Shown: in pieces, positions 16,412 through 25,265 of the stretch | Numbering within the stretch: the stretch's first letter is position 1 | How the letters are laid out: each line of letters opens with the position of its first letter | NCBI RefSeq assembly: GCF_024298905.1 | Contig: NZ_CP101154.1 | Location: forward strand, 3,498,932 to 3,562,931 | Length of the DNA stretch: 64,000 bases | Direction of reading: 5' to 3' | DNA from: Natronomonas marina | GTDB taxonomy: Archaea; Halobacteriota; Halobacteria; Halobacteriales; Haloarculaceae | Program-made: the position numbers and the translations under genes | The notes under the pieces: generated by a model | What the model saw: the letters and a program-made list of their open reading frames with translations, nothing else | Database searches by the model: none | Told to the model about the DNA's origin: nothing

Positions 16412-17236
16412 TCATAACGTTTTGGCGAGCTTCTTGAGGTTGTTGAGAGCGAACAAGAGAACGATCTCACGGAACTGTCGGTACCAGAACCGCGAACGCA
16501 GGGCGGAGTCCTGTGTTCGCTTGACCGTCGAGTAGGACGTTTCTGCCATCCATCGCTGCGTGTAGCCCTTTGCCCGGATGAGTGCGTTATTCGCAGTTGC
16601 CTTCGCTGTTGAACCGCGGTAGTGAACGAGGTAGTCGATGTCCAGTGCAGCGACCTCGTACTCAGTGTGCCAGTCTTGGAAGCCGTTATCGGCGGCGACG
16701 GCCCGCAGGTCGTCCGCGTTCCGGCGGACGACCCGCGGGCCAGCCCTTGTATCGTGTTCACGCTCGATACAACAGTGGACATCCAGCACCGCCAACGATT
16801 CTGTATCGGTCAGCGTCGTCGCTTTGATCGTCTTGACGCTTCGCCCACACCGCTGGAGGTAGTGTTGTGAGGCTTGTTCCCGTTCAAAGAACGTGCTGTC
16901 TAATGCGGCGTGACCAGACTGCGGGTGTTGCTGCGCGGAGATGCGCAGCAACGCCCGCCAGACGTACATCGCGTAGCGGTCGAAGGAGTGGTAGAACGTG
17001 GTTGGATCAGGCGGTGCGTCTGGGTGGATGCCGAGCCGATCACACACCGCTGGCATGAGGCTCACTCGATCAACGAGTTCGGCGTAGCTGTGACCTTCTT
17101 CTTTGCGAATACAGTGCGCGACGATGTGGGCCTCGCGGGCAAGCCCGCCCGAGTCGGGCTTGCCCGCTCGATTCCCCAACGCTTGTTTAGCTACACGTAG
17201 TGCTGTCTCAACGAGGTCGAGCAACGCGACGCCCAT
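16412..17236 (-). CDS. IS5-family DDE transposase
   Basis: 274 aa. A DDE catalytic triad is visible: first Asp in HAALDSTFFERE, second in AVAADNGFQDWH, and Glu in RWMAETSYSTVKRT with the Y-x2-R/K-like continuation. The N-terminal 60 residues are basic and helical (ETALRVAKQALGNRAGK), suitable for binding the terminal repeats. Length and intact triad suggest the enzyme is functional. Base composition is less GC-rich than that of neighbouring chromosomal genes. Confidence 0.92.
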   Translation of the reverse strand: MGVALLDLVETALRVAKQALGNRAGKPDSGGLAREAHIVAHCIRKEEGHSYAELVDRVSLMPAVCDRLGIHPDAPPDPTTFYHSFDRYAMYVWRALLRISAQQHPQSGHAALDSTFFEREQASQHYLQRCGRSVKTIKATTLTDTESLAVLDVHCCIEREHDTRAGPRVVRRNADDLRAVAADNGFQDWHTEYEVAALDIDYLVHYRGSTAKATANNALIRAKGYTQRWMAETSYSTVKRTQDSALRSRFWYRQFREIVLLFALNNLKKLAKTL

Positions 17237-17295
17237 AATCGCCTTCTCGACCTCATTTCCTCAAACCGTTACGGAGTAATCCTGCCGCTGTCTTC

Positions 17296-17311
17296 CATTT
17301 TCAATAGAGCA
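17296..17311. repeat. Right terminal inverted repeat of the IS
   Basis: CATTTTCAATAGAGCA, the exact reverse complement of the left end at 16380-16395. Confidence 0.92.
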
Positions 17312-17319
17312 CTGTATTC
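17312..17319. repeat. Target-site duplication, right copy
   Basis: CTGTATTC, identical to 16372-16379. Removing one copy and the element restores a continuous pre-insertion sequence. Confidence 0.9.
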
Positions 17320-17325
17320 AGCAAC
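17315..17325. repeat. Right arm of the diverged inverted repeat around the island
   Basis: TATTCAGCAAC, the partner of 15907-15917. The IS landed in this arm, so its inner part (CCCTCTGTATTC) now lies at 16368-16379 on the other side of the element. Confidence 0.35.
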
Positions 17326-17477
17326 TGGCTCCTGACAGATGTTAGCAAGCTACCGGGTCAGTCTGATATAGCAATCCACTTTCCTGAACAGTACTGGCGA
17401 CCGTCGGTCTCCGTCGCCCGCCGGTGACCGCCCGGGCGGTCCGACGGCTATTTGACCGCCGAGGCGCACCCCCGGAT

Positions 17478-20093
17478 ATGGACGAGGCGCTGGGGCCGCC
17501 GCCCGCGATGGCCGGGAAGGCCGACGAGCTGACACCGATGCTGTCGCAGTACCTCCAGTTGTGCGAGCGCTACGACGACGCACTCGTGCTGTTCCAGGTC
17601 GGCGACTTCTACGAGACGTTCTGCGAGGCCGCCGAGGCGACCGCGCGCATCCTCGAAATCACGCTCACCCAGCGGGAGGACTCGACCGGCACGTACCCGA
17701 TGGCAGGCATCCCCATCGACAACGCCGAGTCGTACATCGAGACGCTACTGGACGCGGGCTACCGGGTCGCCGTCGCCGACCAGGTCCAGGAACCCGAGGA
17801 GACGACGGGCCTGGTCGACCGCGCGGTCACGCGGGTGGTCACGCCCGGAACGCTGACGGAGACGGAACTGCTCGCCGACGCCGACAACAACTTCGTCGCC
17901 TGCCTCACCGAGGGGTACGGGCTGGCGCTGCTCGACGTCTCGACGGGCGAGTTCTACGCGACACGGCTGGACCGCCTCGAGGCCGTCGAGGCCGAACTCG
18001 AGCGGTTCGACCCCGCCGAGGCCGTCGTCGGACCCGACGCGCCGACCGACCCGTTCGGCGCCGACTGCATGGTGACGCCCTACGAGCGGTCGGCCTTCGA
18101 CCTCGGGAACGCCCGCGAGACGGTCGAGGCGTACTTCGGGTCGGCGTCGCTGGCCGACGAGTCCGAAATCCGGGCCTGCGGCGCGCTGCTCGCGTACGCC
18201 GAGTACGCCCGCGGGACGAGCACCGACGGCGACGTCGAGCGACTCGACTACATCAACCACCTCACCCGCTACGACCCCCGCGAGTACATGCTGCTGGACG
18301 CGGTTGCGCTGCGCTCGCTGGAGGTGTTCGAGCCGAGACACGTCCACGGGCTGGAGGGGGCGGCGCTGGTCGAGACCGTCGACGAAACGGCGAGCGCGCT
18401 GGGCGGCCGGACGCTCCGGGACTGGCTGCGCCGGCCGCTGCTCGACGCCGACCGCATCGACGCCCGCCTGGACGCCGTCGAGGCGCTCGTTGCCCGGGTC
18501 GGCGACCGCGAGCGGGCGACGGATCTCCTGGCGGAGGTCTACGACCTCGAACGGCTCGTCTCGCGGGTCTCCCGCGGCCGGGCCGACGCCCGCGACCTGC
18601 GGGCCCTGGAGTCGACGCTGTCGGTCGTGCCCGACCTCCGGGAGTGTATCGCGGCGGCGACCGACGACAGCGATCTGCTTTCGGCGATCCACGACGACCT
18701 CGACGACTGCCCCGAGGTGCGGGACCTGATCGACCGCGCTGTCGTCGACTCCCCGCCAGTCGAGATAACCGAGGGCGGCGTCGTCAGGGAGGGCTACGAC
18801 GACCGACTGGACGAGTTGCGGGCGACCGAACGCGAGGGGAAAGCGTGGATCGACGACCTCGAACAGCGGGAGCGCGAGCGGACGGGCGTCGACTCGCTGA
18901 AGGTCGGCCACAACTCCGTGCACGGCTACTACATCGAGGTGACGAACCCGAACCTGGATGCGGTGCCCGACGACTACCAGCGGCGCCAGACCCTGAAGAA
19001 CGCCGAACGGTTCTACACGCCCGAACTGAAGGAACGCGAGGACGAGATCATCAGCGCGACCGAACGGGCCGACGAACTCGAGTACGAACTGTTCCGCGAG
19101 GTCCGCGAGGAGGTGGCCGAGGCGACCGAGCGCATCCAGGCGACGGCGGCCGCCGTGGGCCGACTCGACGCCCTCTGCTCGCTCTCGACGGTCGCCGCCC
19201 GGTACGACTACTGCCGGCCGACGGTCGAGAGCGAGGGGATCAGCATCGATGGCGGCCGCCACCCCGTCGTCGAGCGGACCGAGGCGGCGTTCGTCCCGAA
19301 CCCGACCGACCTGCCGGCCGACCGACCGATGGCGGTCGTCACCGGGCCGAACATGTCCGGGAAGTCGACCTACATGCGGCAGGTCGCGCTGGTCTGTGTC
19401 ATGGCACAGATGGGGTCGTTCGTCCCCGCCGAGCGCGCCGAGTTGCCGGTCGTCGACCGGGTGTTCACCCGCGTCGGCGCCTCCGACGACATCGCGGGCG
19501 GCCGCTCGACGTTCATGGTCGAGATGACCGAACTCGCCGCCATCCTCGAGGACGCCGGTCCCGACTCGCTGGTCGTCCTCGACGAGGTGGGTCGCGGCAC
19601 CTCGACGGCGGACGGCTACGCCATCGCACAGGCGGCGACCGAGTACCTCCACGACGAGGTGGGCGCGTTCACGCTGTTTGCGACCCACCACCACGAGTTG
19701 ACCGACGTGGCGGCCGAACTTCCCCGGACGAAGAACTACCACTTCTCGGCCGACCGCACGGCCGACGGCGTGGCCTTCGAGCACGACCTCCGGGAGGGAC
19801 CGGCGACGGCCTCCTACGGCGTCGAGGTGGCCGAGATGGCAGGCGTCCCGCCGCGGGTCGTCCAGCGGGCCGACGCCCTGCTGGGCGAGGAGACGACCGG
19901 GGCCCCGGACGACCCCCCCGCTTCGGGTCGAACGGCAGACGCTACCGTCTCCACCGCCGACGCGACCGCCTCCACCGACGGCGGCGAACTGCCCGAGGAG
20001 CTGCTCGCCGAACTGCGGGCGGTCGACCTCGCCGACACGACGCCGCTGGAGGCGCTGAACCTGCTGGCACGGCTCCAGAAGCGCGTGGAGTAG
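17478..20093 (+). CDS. mutS: DNA mismatch recognition protein MutS
   Basis: 871 aa, standard MutS1 size. The N-terminal mismatch-contact motif is intact ([10 protein letters not shown] near residue 40, with the Phe-x-Glu pair). Connector, lever and clamp regions follow, then the ATPase: Walker [15 protein letters not shown] near residue 625, Walker B with [15 protein letters not shown], and the ATHHHELTD switch. A C-terminal disordered stretch precedes the last helix pair [23 protein letters not shown]. Start at ATG 17478; an in-frame upstream extension to 17424 lacks similarity. Unlike many haloarchaeal loci, no mutL follows. The region upstream is the IS-bearing island. Confidence 0.96.
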   Translation: MDEALGPPPAMAGKADELTPMLSQYLQLCERYDDALVLFQVGDFYETFCEAAEATARILEITLTQREDSTGTYPMAGIPIDNAESYIETLLDAGYRVAVADQVQEPEETTGLVDRAVTRVVTPGTLTETELLADADNNFVACLTEGYGLALLDVSTGEFYATRLDRLEAVEAELERFDPAEAVVGPDAPTDPFGADCMVTPYERSAFDLGNARETVEAYFGSASLADESEIRACGALLAYAEYARGTSTDGDVERLDYINHLTRYDPREYMLLDAVALRSLEVFEPRHVHGLEGAALVETVDETASALGGRTLRDWLRRPLLDADRIDARLDAVEALVARVGDRERATDLLAEVYDLERLVSRVSRGRADARDLRALESTLSVVPDLRECIAAATDDSDLLSAIHDDLDDCPEVRDLIDRAVVDSPPVEITEGGVVREGYDDRLDELRATEREGKAWIDDLEQRERERTGVDSLKVGHNSVHGYYIEVTNPNLDAVPDDYQRRQTLKNAERFYTPELKEREDEIISATERADELEYELFREVREEVAEATERIQATAAAVGRLDALCSLSTVAARYDYCRPTVESEGISIDGGRHPVVERTEAAFVPNPTDLPADRPMAVVTGPNMSGKSTYMRQVALVCVMAQMGSFVPAERAELPVVDRVFTRVGASDDIAGGRSTFMVEMTELAAILEDAGPDSLVVLDEVGRGTSTADGYAIAQAATEYLHDEVGAFTLFATHHHELTDVAAELPRTKNYHFSADRTADGVAFEHDLREGPATASYGVEVAEMAGVPPRVVQRADALLGEETTGAPDDPPASGRTADATVSTADATASTDGGELPEELLAELRAVDLADTTPLEALNLLARLQKRVE

Positions 20094-20133
20094 CCGGGTA
20101 ATACTTATCCAGTATTACTCGAAATCCCTTACC

Positions 20134-20400
20134 ATGCCACGAGTAACGACGAAGGGGCAGGTGACGATTCCCAAGCGGATACGCGAAGAACTCGGCATCG
20201 AACCGGGCGACGAGGTGACGTTCGTCGAGACGGGGTCGGGATACGAGATACGGAAGGAGGCCCCGACGACGGAAGCCGGCGGGGACCCCTTCGAGCGGCA
20301 TCGTGGCGCGGCGGGCGACGGGGCGATGCCCGAACGGATGCGGCGACTCCGCGGCGAGTACCCCCGTCGAGTCGAGAACGACGGAGAGGCGGACTCGTGA
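20134..20400 (+). CDS. AbrB/SpoVT-type antitoxin-like DNA-binding protein
   Basis: 88 aa. Residues 1-45 form the swapped-hairpin AbrB domain: RVTTKGQVTIPKRIREELGI then EPGDEVTFVETGSGYEIR. The remaining 40 residues are charged and probably bind the toxin. The stop overlaps the PIN-domain gene start in a GTGA junction, the usual antitoxin-toxin coupling. Family knowledge predicts autorepression of the pair by the antitoxin-toxin complex. A TACTTATCCAGTATTACT sequence just upstream (20103-20120) is AT-rich and contains TACT/AGTA half-sites suitable as promoter and operator. Confidence 0.88.
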   Translation: MPRVTTKGQVTIPKRIREELGIEPGDEVTFVETGSGYEIRKEAPTTEAGGDPFERHRGAAGDGAMPERMRRLRGEYPRRVENDGEADS

Positions 20401-20876
20401 CGACGACGGTGGTGGACACGAACGCGTTGCTCGCGCTCCTGTACGACGACGAGTACGCCGACGAGAGCGAGGCCGCCCTCCGGGAGGCCTACCGGGAGGG
20501 CCGTCTCGTCGTCCCGCCGGTGGTCTACGCCGAACTCGCCGCCGACGGCCACTTCGAGGAGTCCACCGACCTGGACGCGTTCCTGTCGGATTTCAGCATC
20601 CGGCTGGAACCGCCTTCCAGCGACGCGACGTTCCGCGCCGGCGAGTCGTTCCGCGAGTACCTGGACCGGCGGCCCGACGGCCTCGCGTGTCCCGCCTGCG
20701 GAACCGAGCGGACCGCCGACTGTCCCGACTGCGGCGAGTCGCTCGCCGACCGGCAGCACATCGCGGCGGACTTCCTCGTCGGCGCCCAAGCCAGTGTCGA
20801 CGCCGACGCGCTCGTCAGCTTCGACGCCGCGTTCTACGGGACGTACTTCCCGTCCACGTTGGTCCTGACGGAGTAA
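20397..20876 (+). CDS. PIN-domain (VapC-like) toxin with an internal zinc ribbon
   Basis: 159 aa from a GTG that overlaps the antitoxin stop. PIN acidic residues are visible: Asp in TVVDTNALLALL, Glu in VVYAELAADG, Asp in HIAADFLVGAQA and Asp in ALVSFDAAFYGTYFP, so the Mg2+ nuclease centre looks complete. Between the second and third is an inserted zinc ribbon, CPACGTERTADCPDCG (about residues 99-114), which typical VapC proteins lack. Expected action is RNA cleavage when freed from the antitoxin. The insert may contribute to substrate choice or antitoxin binding. Confidence 0.87.
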   Translation: MTTTVVDTNALLALLYDDEYADESEAALREAYREGRLVVPPVVYAELAADGHFEESTDLDAFLSDFSIRLEPPSSDATFRAGESFREYLDRRPDGLACPACGTERTADCPDCGESLADRQHIAADFLVGAQASVDADALVSFDAAFYGTYFPSTLVLTE

Positions 20877-20921
20877 CCGCCCGCCGTCGGGTTTTTGTCG
20901 GCCGCCACCCACACGCCGGCA

Positions 20922-22244
20922 GTGACGCTGCTCGACGACCTCTCCGGCCACGAGTTCGAGGACGCGGTGGCGTCGCTGTTCCGCGCCCACGGCTACGAGG
21001 ACGTCGCGGTCGCGGCCCGGGTCGCCGACGAGGGCCGCGACGTGACGATGCGGGACGGCGACGCCGCCTACGTCGTCGAGTGCAAGCACACCGACACCGT
21101 CTCGCGGCCGACGGTCCAGAAGACCCACTCGGCGGCCGCGACCTACGACCACGACGGGCCGACCCGCGGGATGGTCGTCACCTCCGGGCGGTTCACCGGC
21201 CCGGCCGAGACCTACGCCGACGAACTACGCGACAGCGGCGACCCCCACCCGGTCGAACTCGTCGACGGCGACGACCTCCGCGAACTCAGCGAGGCCGTCG
21301 GGATGGACCTCTACAACGGCCGCATCGAGATTCTCTGCGAGGAGACGCTGCCGGTCGGCGAGCCCGCACTTGCCGTCGCCGAGGCCTTCGAGACCGTCGC
21401 CAACGCGCCGCCGCGGGCCGAACTCCCGGCACCGGAGACGTCGGTCGTCTACCGGCCGGTCGTCGACGTCGAGGCGGTCACGCGGGCCACCTTCGAGACG
21501 AGCGTCGGCGTCATCCACCGCATCGACCGCCGGGACCACCTCGTCCTCGAGGCCGACCGGGAGGGGCCGGAACCGGCACCGGAGGGCGTCGTCGAGTTGG
21601 TCGGCGTCGATCCCGTCGACCTCGGGCGCGAGCGGGACCGCCACGGCGGCGAGGCCCGCCGGTTCGGGGCGACCGAGGCGGAGTACCGCGAGGCCGCCAA
21701 GGAGACGCTGTGTTCGGCCCTGGAGACGACGGTCACCTACACCGGTGACAACAACGTCACGTACCGGCGGGAGTGCCGTCCCTCGCCCGACGACGTCGAA
21801 CTGCACCGGGTGCGGCCGCTGTACGTCCCCCGGGTCGAGGCGAGCGTCGAACTCAGCGGGTACGAGCACGGTCTCGCGTACGACGCCGCCGGCCCGCGGC
21901 GGGCGATTCGCCGGGACGCGGTGCGGCGCTGCGTCCACTGCGGGGCGTCGGGCGAGGGGGAGACCTACACCTACTGCGAGAACTGCGGCAGCGTCAGTTG
22001 CGAGGCCCACACCGAAACCGAGCGACTCACCGGCGAGGTCGTCTGTACCGGCTGTTCGGTCACGGCGGAGTTCTTCTACGCCGAGAAGCACTTCTTCGAC
22101 GAGAGCAACGCCGCCGCGTTCCGCGAGGAGTACGAGGCGATGCCGCCCCACCGGAAGGCCATGGAGAACCCGAAACTGGCGGCTGCCGCGGCGCTCGCGG
22201 TCGTTCTGGTCGTCCTGCTGGTCGTCGCCGTGGCCGCGCTCTAG
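20922..22244 (+). CDS. Mrr-like restriction endonuclease with zinc ribbons and C-terminal membrane anchor
   Basis: 440 aa from GTG 20922; an earlier TTG at 20895 is possible but adds only nine residues. Residues 1-130 are an Mrr-type PD-(D/E)xK nuclease: GHEFEDAVASLFRAHGYEDV, then Asp in DEGRDVTMR and ECK in YVVECKHTDTVSRPTVQK. A long middle region of unknown fold follows. Near residue 335 there are CVHCG, CENCG and CTGCS cysteine pairs, predicted to bind zinc. The last 25 residues are a hydrophobic helix (LAAAAALAVVLVVLLVVAVA), so the enzyme is likely membrane-tethered with the nuclease inside. Its stop overlaps the stop of nucS, which is convergent. Confidence 0.82.
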   Translation: MTLLDDLSGHEFEDAVASLFRAHGYEDVAVAARVADEGRDVTMRDGDAAYVVECKHTDTVSRPTVQKTHSAAATYDHDGPTRGMVVTSGRFTGPAETYADELRDSGDPHPVELVDGDDLRELSEAVGMDLYNGRIEILCEETLPVGEPALAVAEAFETVANAPPRAELPAPETSVVYRPVVDVEAVTRATFETSVGVIHRIDRRDHLVLEADREGPEPAPEGVVELVGVDPVDLGRERDRHGGEARRFGATEAEYREAAKETLCSALETTVTYTGDNNVTYRRECRPSPDDVELHRVRPLYVPRVEASVELSGYEHGLAYDAAGPRRAIRRDAVRRCVHCGASGEGETYTYCENCGSVSCEAHTETERLTGEVVCTGCSVTAEFFYAEKHFFDESNAAAFREEYEAMPPHRKAMENPKLAAAAALAVVLVVLLVVAVAAL

Positions 22245-22984
22245 TCGCCCCGGGGAGTCAGCGGGACGAACTCCAGGCCCTTCTCGGCCAGCAGGGCCTC
22301 GGCGCGCTCGGTGACCGAGGGAGCGACCAGGGCGCCGCGGACCTCGGCGTCGGCGTGGAGGTCCCGCTGGAGCGCCTCGACGTAGCGGTTCAGTTGCCCG
22401 ACGGCGTCGGGACCGACCCGCCGCCGCTTCAACTCGAGGACGACGGTCCGGCCGGCGTCGTCCTCGCCGTAGACGTCGACGGCGCCGGCAGGCGTCTCCC
22501 GCTCGGTCGCCAGCGGCGTGAAGCCGGCCTCGACGAGTTCCGGGTCCTCGAGGACGCGCTCCTTGAGGTCGGCCTCGGTGCCGACCACCTCCAGGCTCTC
22601 GGGGTCGGAGACGTCGAAGGCGGCGGCGTGGGCGACCGCCGAGAAGCGGACGACCAGCGACTCCTCGGGGGTCGTCCGGTGGCTCTCGACGACCACCTCG
22701 CCGTCCGCCGCGCGACAGCCGTGCTCGCAGCCGGGGGGCTGCCAGTTGACCGGCTGCTGGCCCTCGTCGGTGTGGACCAGCGCCGCGCCGTCGGGCTTGA
22801 GCATGACGTGGCGGTCGCCCGGGCCCAGTTCCGAGGCCGCCCGACCCTCGTAGTCGACGGTACAGCGCCCGAACAGCGTGACCAGGGCGCCGTCCTCGAC
22901 GCCGTCGGTCACGAACCCGGCGGCGGTTTCGGCGTCCGGGGCCGCGAGCGTGCGGGCGTCGGTCGTCGCGTCGTCGGGGGACAC
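22241..22984 (-). CDS. nucS: NucS/EndoMS mismatch-specific endonuclease
   Basis: 247 aa, the usual NucS length, starting at GTG 22984. The N-terminal half is the DNA-binding and dimerisation domain, with LFGRCTVDYEGRA and DRHVMLKPDGAALVHTDEGQ. The C-terminal half is a RecB-like nuclease with AGAVDVYGEDDAGRTVVLEL followed by KRRRVGPDAVGQLNRYVEAL (catalytic Asp, Glu and Lys). Archaeal NucS cleaves both strands at mismatches. It lies less than 2.2 kb from mutS, so two mismatch-handling systems are neighbours here. Confidence 0.93.
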   Translation of the reverse strand: MSPDDATTDARTLAAPDAETAAGFVTDGVEDGALVTLFGRCTVDYEGRAASELGPGDRHVMLKPDGAALVHTDEGQQPVNWQPPGCEHGCRAADGEVVVESHRTTPEESLVVRFSAVAHAAAFDVSDPESLEVVGTEADLKERVLEDPELVEAGFTPLATERETPAGAVDVYGEDDAGRTVVLELKRRRVGPDAVGQLNRYVEALQRDLHADAEVRGALVAPSVTERAEALLAEKGLEFVPLTPRGD

Positions 22985-23009
22985 ACGCCCGGGTAGCGGT
23001 GTCGTGCGC

Positions 23010-23543
23010 TTAAGCGCCTCGCTCGTCGTCGAGGGGATAGACGACGGTGCCGCGGCCGGGGTCGAGCCACCGCAGCGCCGCGAGGACGGCGCCGGGAGCG
23101 GGGGCGGCGACGGCACGGACCGCGCGGGCGCCGGCCAGCCACCCCCGGAGGTAGGCGGCGTCGCGTGCGTCGTCGTAGCCGACGAGGGCGGTCCGCGGGC
23201 CGGCGCGGTCGTCCCGGAGCGCGAAGACGAGGTAGCGACGGACCGCGAAGTCCGGGTCGACGACGTACAGCGCCTCGTGTTCGACGGGGTCGAGACGGGC
23301 ACACGCCTCCTCGAAGGTCAGGCCGGTCGCAAGCGGGTCCGGGTCGACCGCGGTCCGTCGCTCGTCGGTCAGGCGGCCCCCCGACGGGTCCAGCAGGTCG
23401 GCGGCGCGCTCACGGACGGTCCCGTCGTCGGGCGGGCCGCCGAACGGCGTCTCCGGCGTGAGGTCGGCGGGGTCGACGCCCCAGTGGGCGTAGTGGAGGT
23501 CGTAGCCGTCGCGGTCGTAGGCGACGAGCGTCCGGTGTCCCAT
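23010..23543 (-). CDS. DUF6735-type haloarchaeal protein
   Basis: 177 aa starting at MGHRTLVAYDRDGYDLHYAH, a start I recognise from a haloarchaeal family of unknown function with conserved HYAHWG. The body contains LTFEEACARLDPVEHEALYV and YLRGWLAGARAVRAVAAPA. No signal peptide, membrane helix or cysteine motif. It lies 25 bp upstream of nucS on the same strand, so the two may share a transcript. No function can be assigned. Confidence 0.72.
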   Translation of the reverse strand: MGHRTLVAYDRDGYDLHYAHWGVDPADLTPETPFGGPPDDGTVRERAADLLDPSGGRLTDERRTAVDPDPLATGLTFEEACARLDPVEHEALYVVDPDFAVRRYLVFALRDDRAGPRTALVGYDDARDAAYLRGWLAGARAVRAVAAPAPGAVLAALRWLDPGRGTVVYPLDDERGA

Positions 23544-23585
23544 GGGGCGGGTAGCCGCGCCTTCGGCCATAAACTCGCGGCCGAC

Positions 23586-24743
23586 TCAGGCGTAGCCGTC
23601 GGGTGCCTCGATGCGGTGCCCCGGGCCGAGTCCCTGCAGGACCTCGATGGCGTCGAGGAAGTCGGCGTTCGTGATTTGGCCGACGAACCGGCCGTCCTCG
23701 ACGACCAGCACGCGGTCGCTCCCCGCCTCGCTCATCGTCCGCAGCGCGTCGAAGGCGTCGGCGTCCGGTCCCACCGACGGCGGTGCCGCGCCCATCAGGT
23801 CGGCGACGGTCCGCGACCGCCGTTCGGCGGAAGGCACGTCGCGGACCGCCGCGAGGGCGACGAGGCCGGTCACGGTGTCGCGGTCCACGACGGGGTAGGC
23901 CGTCGTCCGCTCGGTGACGACGCGTTCGAGGAACTCGTCGACGGTCGTGTCGGGCGCGACGGCCCGGACGTCGGTCGACATCAGGTCGCGGACGATCATG
24001 TCGGCGAGCAGGTCCCGGAGGACGGTCGCCCGGGACTCGGCGCCGGCGGCGACGTAGACGAACATCGCCACGAGCAGCAGGATGGGCGCAAACGAGAAGA
24101 CGGCCGCCAGCGCGAGCAGGAGGGCCATCCCCTTGCCGACGCTCGCGGCGGTCCGGGTGGCGTCGGCGTAGGGGCGCGACCGGGCGAGGAGTGCCCGCAG
24201 GACGCGGCCGCCGTCCATCGGGAACGCCGGGAGCATGTTGAACACCGCAAGCGTCGCGTTGATGACCGCGAGCCAGCCGACGACGAAGACGACGACCGGC
24301 GAGGCGGGAATCACGAACAGGAGCCCGTAGCAGACCGCTGCGACGAGGAGGCTCATCGCCGGACCCGCCAGGGCGACGTAGAACTCGACGTTCCAGTCCT
24401 CCGGGAGGTCCTCCATGTGGGCCATGCCGCCGAATATCCACAGCGTGATGGAGGTGATGGTGATGCCGTACCGGCGTGCCGTCCAAGAGTGGCCGAGTTC
24501 GTGCAGCAGCACGCCGACGAACAGGCCGACCGCGGCGCCGACGCCGAGGACGATGGGGGTGTTGCCGGCCTGGAGCGCGGCGAGGTCGACGGGGTGCGGC
24601 GATATCCACTCCACGGCGCCCGCGTAGAACGCCAGTTGTTCCGGGCGGCTGATGAGCCACGCCAGCACGGGCAGAAAGACGAGGAAGGTGACGTTCAGCC
24701 GTATCGGGATGTCGGTGACGGTGCCGACCCGGAAGTTCCACAT
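23586..24743 (-). CDS. Site-2-type intramembrane metalloprotease with CBS domains
   Basis: 385 aa. Membrane helices fill the first 215 residues and carry the zinc motif LLHELGHSWTARRYG (H-E-x-x-H) and the second motif NMLPAFPMDGGRVLRAL with its Asp ligand. Two CBS domains follow (about 245-385), including VRDLMSTDVRAVAPDTTVDE and VEDGRFVGQITNADFL. The start at MWNFRVGTVTDIPI is the family start. Cuts membrane proteins within the bilayer; CBS pairs usually sense adenine nucleotides. The substrate is unknown; archaeal copies are often linked to regulated release of membrane-held factors. Confidence 0.92.
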   Translation of the reverse strand: MWNFRVGTVTDIPIRLNVTFLVFLPVLAWLISRPEQLAFYAGAVEWISPHPVDLAALQAGNTPIVLGVGAAVGLFVGVLLHELGHSWTARRYGITITSITLWIFGGMAHMEDLPEDWNVEFYVALAGPAMSLLVAAVCYGLLFVIPASPVVVFVVGWLAVINATLAVFNMLPAFPMDGGRVLRALLARSRPYADATRTAASVGKGMALLLALAAVFSFAPILLLVAMFVYVAAGAESRATVLRDLLADMIVRDLMSTDVRAVAPDTTVDEFLERVVTERTTAYPVVDRDTVTGLVALAAVRDVPSAERRSRTVADLMGAAPPSVGPDADAFDALRTMSEAGSDRVLVVEDGRFVGQITNADFLDAIEVLQGLGPGHRIEAPDGYA

Positions 24744-24803
24744 GGGTCGTACCGACACGGGGGAGCGAAAAAAGCCTGTGGGGCCATCCACGCCGCCACC
24801 GGG

Positions 24804-25169
24804 TCAGCCGGTCAGCGCCCGGAGTCGCTCGCGCAGTTCGCTCGGGCTGAACGGCTTGGCGACGTAGTCGACCTCCTCGCCGACCGCCGCCACGAGGTCC
24901 GACTCGTCGCGCCCGGTGAGAAAGACGACGGACACCGTCGAGAGCCGGTCGTCCGCCTGCACCCGGTCGTACAGGTCCAGGCCGTCGGTTCCGGGCAGCA
25001 TCACGTCGAGCAGGAGGACGTCCGGGGGCGGTCCCGACTCCAGCCGTTCCCAGCAGGCGGTTCCGCTCTCGAACGCCTCGACCTCGAACTCGCCATCGAG
25101 CGTCCGGGTGACGAGCGTGCGGATGTCCTCGTCGTCCTCCGCGAGGACGACCCGTCGCGTCTCGCCCAT
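24804..25169 (-). CDS. Stand-alone response-regulator receiver domain
   Basis: 121 aa CheY-like domain: acidic pair in VVLAEDDEDIRTLV, phospho-accepting Asp in VLLLDVMLPGTDGLDLY, Thr in VVFLTGRDES and Lys in DYVAKPFSPSELRERL. No output domain and no histidine kinase next to it. Such single-domain regulators in haloarchaea work as phosphate shuttles or by binding partners. It is 60 bp upstream of the site-2 protease on the same strand, a possible but unproven operon. Confidence 0.92.
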   Translation of the reverse strand: MGETRRVVLAEDDEDIRTLVTRTLDGEFEVEAFESGTACWERLESGPPPDVLLLDVMLPGTDGLDLYDRVQADDRLSTVSVVFLTGRDESDLVAAVGEEVDYVAKPFSPSELRERLRALTG

Positions 25170-25265
25170 ACCGTGGTCTGAGCCCCGCCCGGGTTGTATC
25201 TATCGGCATCGCGCGACGGCGGTAGGTTCCGAAAAAACGAGCGACGAAGGCCGTCCGGGTGCGGA

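Larger units (their letters stand above)
16380..17311 (-). mobile_element. Intact IS5-family insertion sequence (932 bp)
   Basis: The element is bounded by perfect 16-bp terminal inverted repeats, TGCTCTATTGAAAATG at 16380-16395 and its reverse complement at 17296-17311. It is flanked by an exact 8-bp target duplication, CTGTATTC. It contains one full-length transposase gene on the minus strand. The size and the 8-bp duplication fit the ISH1-like group of the IS5 family; the precise name would need a comparison with known elements. It interrupts the right arm of an older inverted repeat. Confidence 0.92.

Noticed and set aside
17424-17477. In-frame upstream extension of mutS.
   Set aside because: The extra 18 residues are arginine-rich, unlike MutS N-termini, and have no family match.
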